The translations under genes were made by a program, and so were the position numbers. A stretch of 26,193 nucleotides of DNA from UPXZ01 sp964541615 (lineage in GTDB: Bacteria > Bacteroidota > Bacteroidia > Bacteroidales > Paludibacteraceae), in NCBI GenBank assembly GCA_964541615.1, contig CAZIRA010000029.1, positions 1 through 26,193 on the forward strand. Direction: 5' to 3'. This document shows positions 22,351 through 26,193 of this stretch, one piece after another (the first letter of the stretch is position 1; every line of letters starts with the position of its first letter). The notes beneath the pieces were generated by a model that was not told where the DNA came from, made no database searches, and saw nothing but the letters and a program-made list of their open reading frames with translations.

Positions 22351-22376
22351 AATGTAAACTAAAAAAAACGATAGAA

Positions 22377-23573
22377 TCAAAAATCCGGCTTGTTTGCCTT
22401 CTGATTTTCACTTCTCCCTGCCAGTTCATCATACACCCTGCTCCACTCACCTGCGAGATGAAGCCATCCCTTCTTCCGGATAAATTCTTTCAATTCGGGA
22501 GTGATTTCGATCTTCTCTTTCTGACGGTAAGCTTTCAAAATACAAGCGGGCAATTCTTCAAAAGAATAATAAAGATAATAAGGCATTCCGAATTTTTCAA
22601 AATCGGGATAGCGTGTCCAGTGCCCGTTCACAACGATTGTTTCGCACAGCAAATACTCCTGCATACTTGCCGAAAAAGCATCGGAAGGCTGTGCGTGGAT
22701 AAACATATCAGTAGCTTTGCGGATGTGGAGCAATTCTTCATCTATGAGGAAACGATCAAAAATCGTGTACTGGAAATCGAGTTGTTTCAGAAGATTTTCA
22801 ATTTCTTGAAGATAACTTTCCGTAGCGCCGTAGGTCATCGGCAGGAGTAAATGCAGATTATCGGGCAACTGCTCCCTCACCTGAGCAACAGCATAAATGA
22901 TCTCGGCATGTCGCTGTGGTTTCAGCCCGTTGTAGCCACATGTGATTAAATACTTTCCTGCCAAACCAATTTTCTCTTTTGCACTATCACGAGTTACATC
23001 GCTATTATTCAAAATCACATCAATCATATCCGCCCCAAATCCCAAATCAACAAATTTATTTTCTGCCACATGAAATAACCGCTTGATATCTTCACGAAAC
23101 TGAATTTTTGGTGCTGATACTCTATCCGACCAATCTAACACCTTCTTTACCATAATTTTGTACAAATACTTGTTCCGATACATATCGCTCCCCCACGGCG
23201 AAGAAAGAACAGTCTTCGCGATACGTCTGTACAAAGGCATCAGGAAAAATGATTCGGGTGAAATGAAATGGATATTAATTATATTGTACTTTGAATGGTG
23301 AAATTCCTGTGAAAAAGATAAACGCAAATCTAAAAAACGAGAAAAAAAAGGAAGCAAAAAATTGATTTTGTAAATCCAGGCGGGAAAATGTCTGACCGGC
23401 TGATACAAGTGATCAAAAACCTGAGCTTCTTTCGGATTGCCTTTCGTGGACTTCGAAATATTGAAAATATCAATTATCAATCCCGGGTTTATTTGTTTCA
23501 GATGCGTAGCAAGTCGATTGATATGAATACTATGTACGTCACCAATCAGCAGTATTTTAATTTCGGTTTTCAT
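22377..23573 (-). CDS. Glycosyltransferase, GT-B fold, family not assigned
   Basis: This 398-residue protein begins KILLIGDVHSIHINRLATHL, a nucleotide-sugar transferase type N-terminal Rossmann start. The C-terminal domain includes KYLITCGYNGLKPQRH, LHLLLPMTYGATESYL and HAQPSDAFSASMQEYL. The last resembles the donor-binding helix with an acidic residue found in GT4-like enzymes. VVNGHWTRYPDFEKFG follows. There is no signal peptide. It probably adds a sugar to a surface-polysaccharide repeat unit from the cytoplasmic side. Its start overlaps the nucleotidyltransferase stop by 17 bases. Donor and linkage cannot be deduced. Confidence 0.8.
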   Translation of the reverse strand: MKTEIKILLIGDVHSIHINRLATHLKQINPGLIIDIFNISKSTKGNPKEAQVFDHLYQPVRHFPAWIYKINFLLPFFSRFLDLRLSFSQEFHHSKYNIINIHFISPESFFLMPLYRRIAKTVLSSPWGSDMYRNKYLYKIMVKKVLDWSDRVSAPKIQFREDIKRLFHVAENKFVDLGFGADMIDVILNNSDVTRDSAKEKIGLAGKYLITCGYNGLKPQRHAEIIYAVAQVREQLPDNLHLLLPMTYGATESYLQEIENLLKQLDFQYTIFDRFLIDEELLHIRKATDMFIHAQPSDAFSASMQEYLLCETIVVNGHWTRYPDFEKFGMPYYLYYSFEELPACILKAYRQKEKIEITPELKEFIRKKGWLHLAGEWSRVYDELAGRSENQKANKPDF

Positions 23574-24609
23574 TAATCAGGCTTAAATATTCACTCCATT
23601 CACCGATATCTCTCCAGGATTTTTCGCTGACCGGAAAAACGCCGACTTTACCTCCCCGTTCTTTCACTTTTTCAATCAGGTGGGTGATGTGAAAGAATAC
23701 ATTTTCTGGAATTTCAGCAATAAGATGTGGTTCCAGGAGATACATCCCACTGTTTATTTTAAAATTCAGGTCGGGTTTTTCCACCAGATCCAACAACTCA
23801 CCTTCTTTACCTGAGTGTATGGTGCCGTAAGGAATATTGTATGATTTCAGTGCAGCCACAAGTGTAATCTCATTGCGGTTCTTGCGGTGATATTCCAGGA
23901 TTTCAGAATAATCTTGTTCAATCAGAATGTCGCAATTATTCACGAAAAATGTTTCCTTAATCTGATTTTTCAACAGCGAAAGGCTTCCTGCCGTACCCAT
24001 GGGTTTATCTTCTTTGAAAAAAATCAGCTGGTATGGAAGACTCTGCTCTCTTAGATAATACTCGATAAGCTCAGCTTTATAATTGACTGAAATGTAAAAA
24101 TTTGTACATCCGTGTTGTGCAAAACGATCGAATATATTTTCAATAATAGTTTTTTCTCCAATCGGAATCAGCGGTTTTGGCAGCACATTGGTCAGCGGTT
24201 TCAACCTCGCACCCAATCCACCGGCCATAATCACCACCGGCGAGTTAAATTGAGCTTTAGGCAGTTGCTGCTGTGTCCCAAATAAATCTTCCCAGAAATA
24301 GACTTTAACGAGTTGTCTGTTTTCATCCAAAACAGGCATAAATTCAGCACGAATCGAAAGCATTTTATCTTTCACTTCTTCTTTGCTTTCACTTATTCGA
24401 GCTAGGATATAATCATTACGCAGAATGGATTTTACATCTGTATTCAGATCAAAATTATTAATAATAGCTCTCTGGATATCGCCGATGCTTAATAGTGCAA
24501 CAAAAGTATCAGCATCAAAAACCATAAGTAGTTTCCTTCTTACAACATCCATCTGTTTAAGTGCCTCCCCTATGCTTGCTGTCTGTTCAATTCTTAACTC
24601 GTCATACAT
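23557..24609 (-). CDS. Sugar-1-phosphate nucleotidyltransferase with N-terminal CBS pair
   Basis: Residues about 1-115 form two CBS motifs (SIGEALKQMDV..LLMVFD and RAEFMPVLDENRQLV). A nucleotidyltransferase domain follows, with the signature GGLGARLKPLTNVLPKPL at 130-147, metal-binding aspartate in VNNCDILI and the ending SWRDIGEWSEYL. This arrangement is that of PtmE-like guanylyltransferases of legionaminic-acid loci and of related D-glycero-manno-heptose and kanosamine-type enzymes. CBS domains usually sense adenine nucleotides. It lies three bases after the acetyltransferase gene and overlaps the glycosyltransferase, so the genes form an operon. The sugar and the nucleotide are not evident. 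Confidence 0.85.
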   Translation of the reverse strand: MYDELRIEQTASIGEALKQMDVVRRKLLMVFDADTFVALLSIGDIQRAIINNFDLNTDVKSILRNDYILARISESKEEVKDKMLSIRAEFMPVLDENRQLVKVYFWEDLFGTQQQLPKAQFNSPVVIMAGGLGARLKPLTNVLPKPLIPIGEKTIIENIFDRFAQHGCTNFYISVNYKAELIEYYLREQSLPYQLIFFKEDKPMGTAGSLSLLKNQIKETFFVNNCDILIEQDYSEILEYHRKNRNEITLVAALKSYNIPYGTIHSGKEGELLDLVEKPDLNFKINSGMYLLEPHLIAEIPENVFFHITHLIEKVKERGGKVGVFPVSEKSWRDIGEWSEYLSLINENRN

Positions 24610-24612
24610 GAT

Positions 24613-25227
24613 TTATATTTTTTTAGCGGGAATTCCTATCACAGTTGATTTTTGATCGGTATCTTTTGTTACTACAGCGCCAGCCCCAACAACCGTCTCT
24701 TCTGCAACATCAATTTTGGGTAAAATTGTGGCGTTTGCACCGATGTAAGCCTTGGCACCAATATGCACTCTTCCTAAAACGACAGCATTTGGTGCAATCG
24801 TAGCAAAATTATCAACTACTACATCATGCATCAGGTTTGCGAAACTATTAATTTTTACAAAATTACCAACTTTTGAAAATACAGAGATATTTACTCCATC
24901 CTGGATTATAGTACCAATTCCTATTTGTGCTGATTTAGATACAATAGCTCTATGGCTGATAAGGGTTGAAAACCGAAAGCCTATTCCACTATAGTAATGA
25001 AAAAGTTTTTCTCTTACACCTGGATTGTCGGGGCTAATTATTAGTGGAATATCTTTGTATTTTTGATAAAGAGTGTCGGCCATAGTGTCATCGCCCAGGA
25101 TAGTGTAACCTAAATAATTGCCTTCCAATTGATTGTCGATGATTCCTACAATTTTTTTTCCAAGATTCTCACATAATTCAATTATCTCGTGAAAACCACC
25201 TACTAGTATAACTTCATTTTGATTCAT
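24613..25227 (-). CDS. NeuD/PglD-like sugar O- or N-acetyltransferase
   Basis: The N-terminal part (about 1-85) is a Rossmann-like sugar-nucleotide-binding domain beginning EVILVGGFHEIIELCE. The C-terminal part is a left-handed beta-helix of hexapeptide repeats (IGIGTIIQDGVNISVF, VGNFVKINSFA, IAPNAVVLGRVHIGAKAYIG) ending VTKDTDQKSTVIGIPAKKI. His134 with Asp135 in NLMHDVVVDN is the likely catalytic base pair, as in PglD. The start overlaps the aminotransferase stop by fourteen bases. Paired with a DegT aminotransferase it would acetylate the new amino group of a UDP- or GDP-sugar. Confidence 0.86.
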   Translation of the reverse strand: MNQNEVILVGGFHEIIELCENLGKKIVGIIDNQLEGNYLGYTILGDDTMADTLYQKYKDIPLIISPDNPGVREKLFHYYSGIGFRFSTLISHRAIVSKSAQIGIGTIIQDGVNISVFSKVGNFVKINSFANLMHDVVVDNFATIAPNAVVLGRVHIGAKAYIGANATILPKIDVAEETVVGAGAVVTKDTDQKSTVIGIPAKKI

Positions 25228-26193
25228 GCAAATTAATCATTTCAAAGTTTTGAAAAAAATGTTGAATAACTTCAACAATATAGTCAATTTCTTCGTACTT
25301 TAAGTCTGAATACATTGGTAATGTTACCTCATTATCACAAACATATTCTGTGACAGGTAAATTAGCATTGTGCTTTTTATAGGTTGAAAACTGGTGGATA
25401 GGAGGATAATGGTTACTTGTTTGAATACCGTTTTCGTGTAAAAAATCCCGAAATGAATCTCTTTTCTCTTTCGTTGAATTTTTCAAAACAACCGGCATGA
25501 TGTAATTGGATACAAACTCTGCATTCGTTGCAAAAGGGATAATTATTTCTTCCAATTTCGAAAGTTTTTCGAGATAATATTTTCGAATCTCCAACCGCTT
25601 CTCTAAATCATTTTTCAATTTTTTAAGCTGTACAACACCAATAGATGCACGAATATCATCCATCCGGAAATTATATCCCAAATCAACAACGTCATAAGTA
25701 GTTGCATGCCCGGAAGCACGTTGGTAGGACATCGTTGTCATTCCGTGAGAGCGCAGTAAGCGGGTTTTTGTTGCGAAATCATCATTATTTGTAACGAGCA
25801 TTCCACCTTCACCAGTACTAATGTTTTTATTTGAGAAAAAGCTAAAACAACCCACATCGCCGATAGTACCCAGTTTTTTTCCTTTATATTCTGATAAAGG
25901 TCCGTGACAAGCATCCTCAATCACTTTCAGATTGTGCTTTTTAGCAATTTGCATGATTTCATTCATATCACAGGGAAATCCTGCCATGTGAACTACAATA
26001 ATTACTTTAGTTTTAGAAGTTATTTTTCGTTCAATTTCTTTAGGATCAATATTCATATTGTCAAGCCCTTTTATGTCGCAAAAAACGGGTGTTGCTCCTA
26101 CATAACGTATACAATTTACCGAAGCTACAAAACTTAATGATGGGCAGAGAACCTCATCTCCCTCTTTCAATCCACATAGTAAACATGCTAAAT
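25214..26193 (-). CDS. DegT/DnrJ/EryC1-family sugar aminotransferase, 5' end cut
   Basis: The frame is open to the window edge and continues upstream as LACLLCGLKEGDEVLCPSLS, so the first 40-60 residues lie outside; a TTG at 26170 is not a true start. The PLP lysine lies in FSFFSNKNISTGEGG, and VIEDACHGPLSEYKGKKLG and YNFRMDDIRASIGVVQL are family landmarks. DegT enzymes place an amino group on a 4-keto sugar nucleotide. With the acetyltransferase next to it, it likely makes an acetamido sugar for surface glycan. It is the upstream gene of the minus-strand operon within the window; the genes beyond would define the sugar. Confidence 0.9.
   Translation of the reverse strand, partial: LACLLCGLKEGDEVLCPSLSFVASVNCIRYVGATPVFCDIKGLDNMNIDPKEIERKITSKTKVIIVVHMAGFPCDMNEIMQIAKKHNLKVIEDACHGPLSEYKGKKLGTIGDVGCFSFFSNKNISTGEGGMLVTNNDDFATKTRLLRSHGMTTMSYQRASGHATTYDVVDLGYNFRMDDIRASIGVVQLKKLKNDLEKRLEIRKYYLEKLSKLEEIIIPFATNAEFVSNYIMPVVLKNSTKEKRDSFRDFLHENGIQTSNHYPPIHQFSTYKKHNANLPVTEYVCDNEVTLPMYSDLKYEEIDYIVEVIQHFFQNFEMINLHESK

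Overview
The window looks like a chromosomal stretch of a Bacteroidota species, most likely order Bacteroidales. The evidence is BACON-GH16 and GH3 lipoproteins, an RprX/RprY-type two-component pair, TrxP-like exported thioredoxins, an S46 dipeptidyl-peptidase, a long signal peptidase I next to dapB and wbqC, and promoters with the phylum's TAnnTTTG -7 box. Base composition is moderately AT-rich throughout. I see no rRNA, tRNA, CRISPR array, insertion sequence or phage gene.

Layout, left to right. 162-3717 (+) is a beta-glucan pair, a GH16 endo-glucanase lipoprotein and a GH3 beta-glucosidase lipoprotein, closed by a strong hairpin terminator. 3779-4026 (-) is a previously hidden decayed creatininase-family gene carrying two in-frame stops. 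4030-7080 (-) is a probable operon of an LplT-like MFS transporter, a CE4 polysaccharide deacetylase lipoprotein and an alpha/beta-hydrolase lipoprotein. 7350-9580 (+) is the rprX-rprY pair. 9725-12400 (-) is a cysteine-rich redox/metal region: an ArsR regulator with its own operator, two tiny membrane proteins with cysteine pairs (DUF6132-like and DUF2892-like), an HMA-like domain, two tandem TrxP-like thioredoxins, then a separately transcribed DUF302 protein. 12639-18420 (+) is housekeeping: aroB, a CoA-binding protein, dapB, a 72-residue protein of unknown function, lepB, wbqC and ilvE. 18664-20787 (+) is an S46 DPP7-type exopeptidase, and 20905-22350 (+) a polysaccharide flippase. 22377-26193 (-) is the end of a surface-sugar operon: DegT aminotransferase (cut by the window edge), NeuD-like acetyltransferase, CBS-nucleotidyltransferase and glycosyltransferase.

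The parts that depart from routine annotation are these: the ArsR-controlled module in which nearly every product carries a cysteine pair, with an operator that fixes the regulator's start; a five-copy heptanucleotide repeat inside the 5' end of wbqC, where a change of one unit would shift the frame; a family of GC-rich palindromic elements lying just before the start codons of GH16, dapB and ilvE; the creatininase pseudogene; and a structured 180-bp leader between ilvE and the S46 peptidase. All functions are inferred from motifs and remembered family features; no database search was run.
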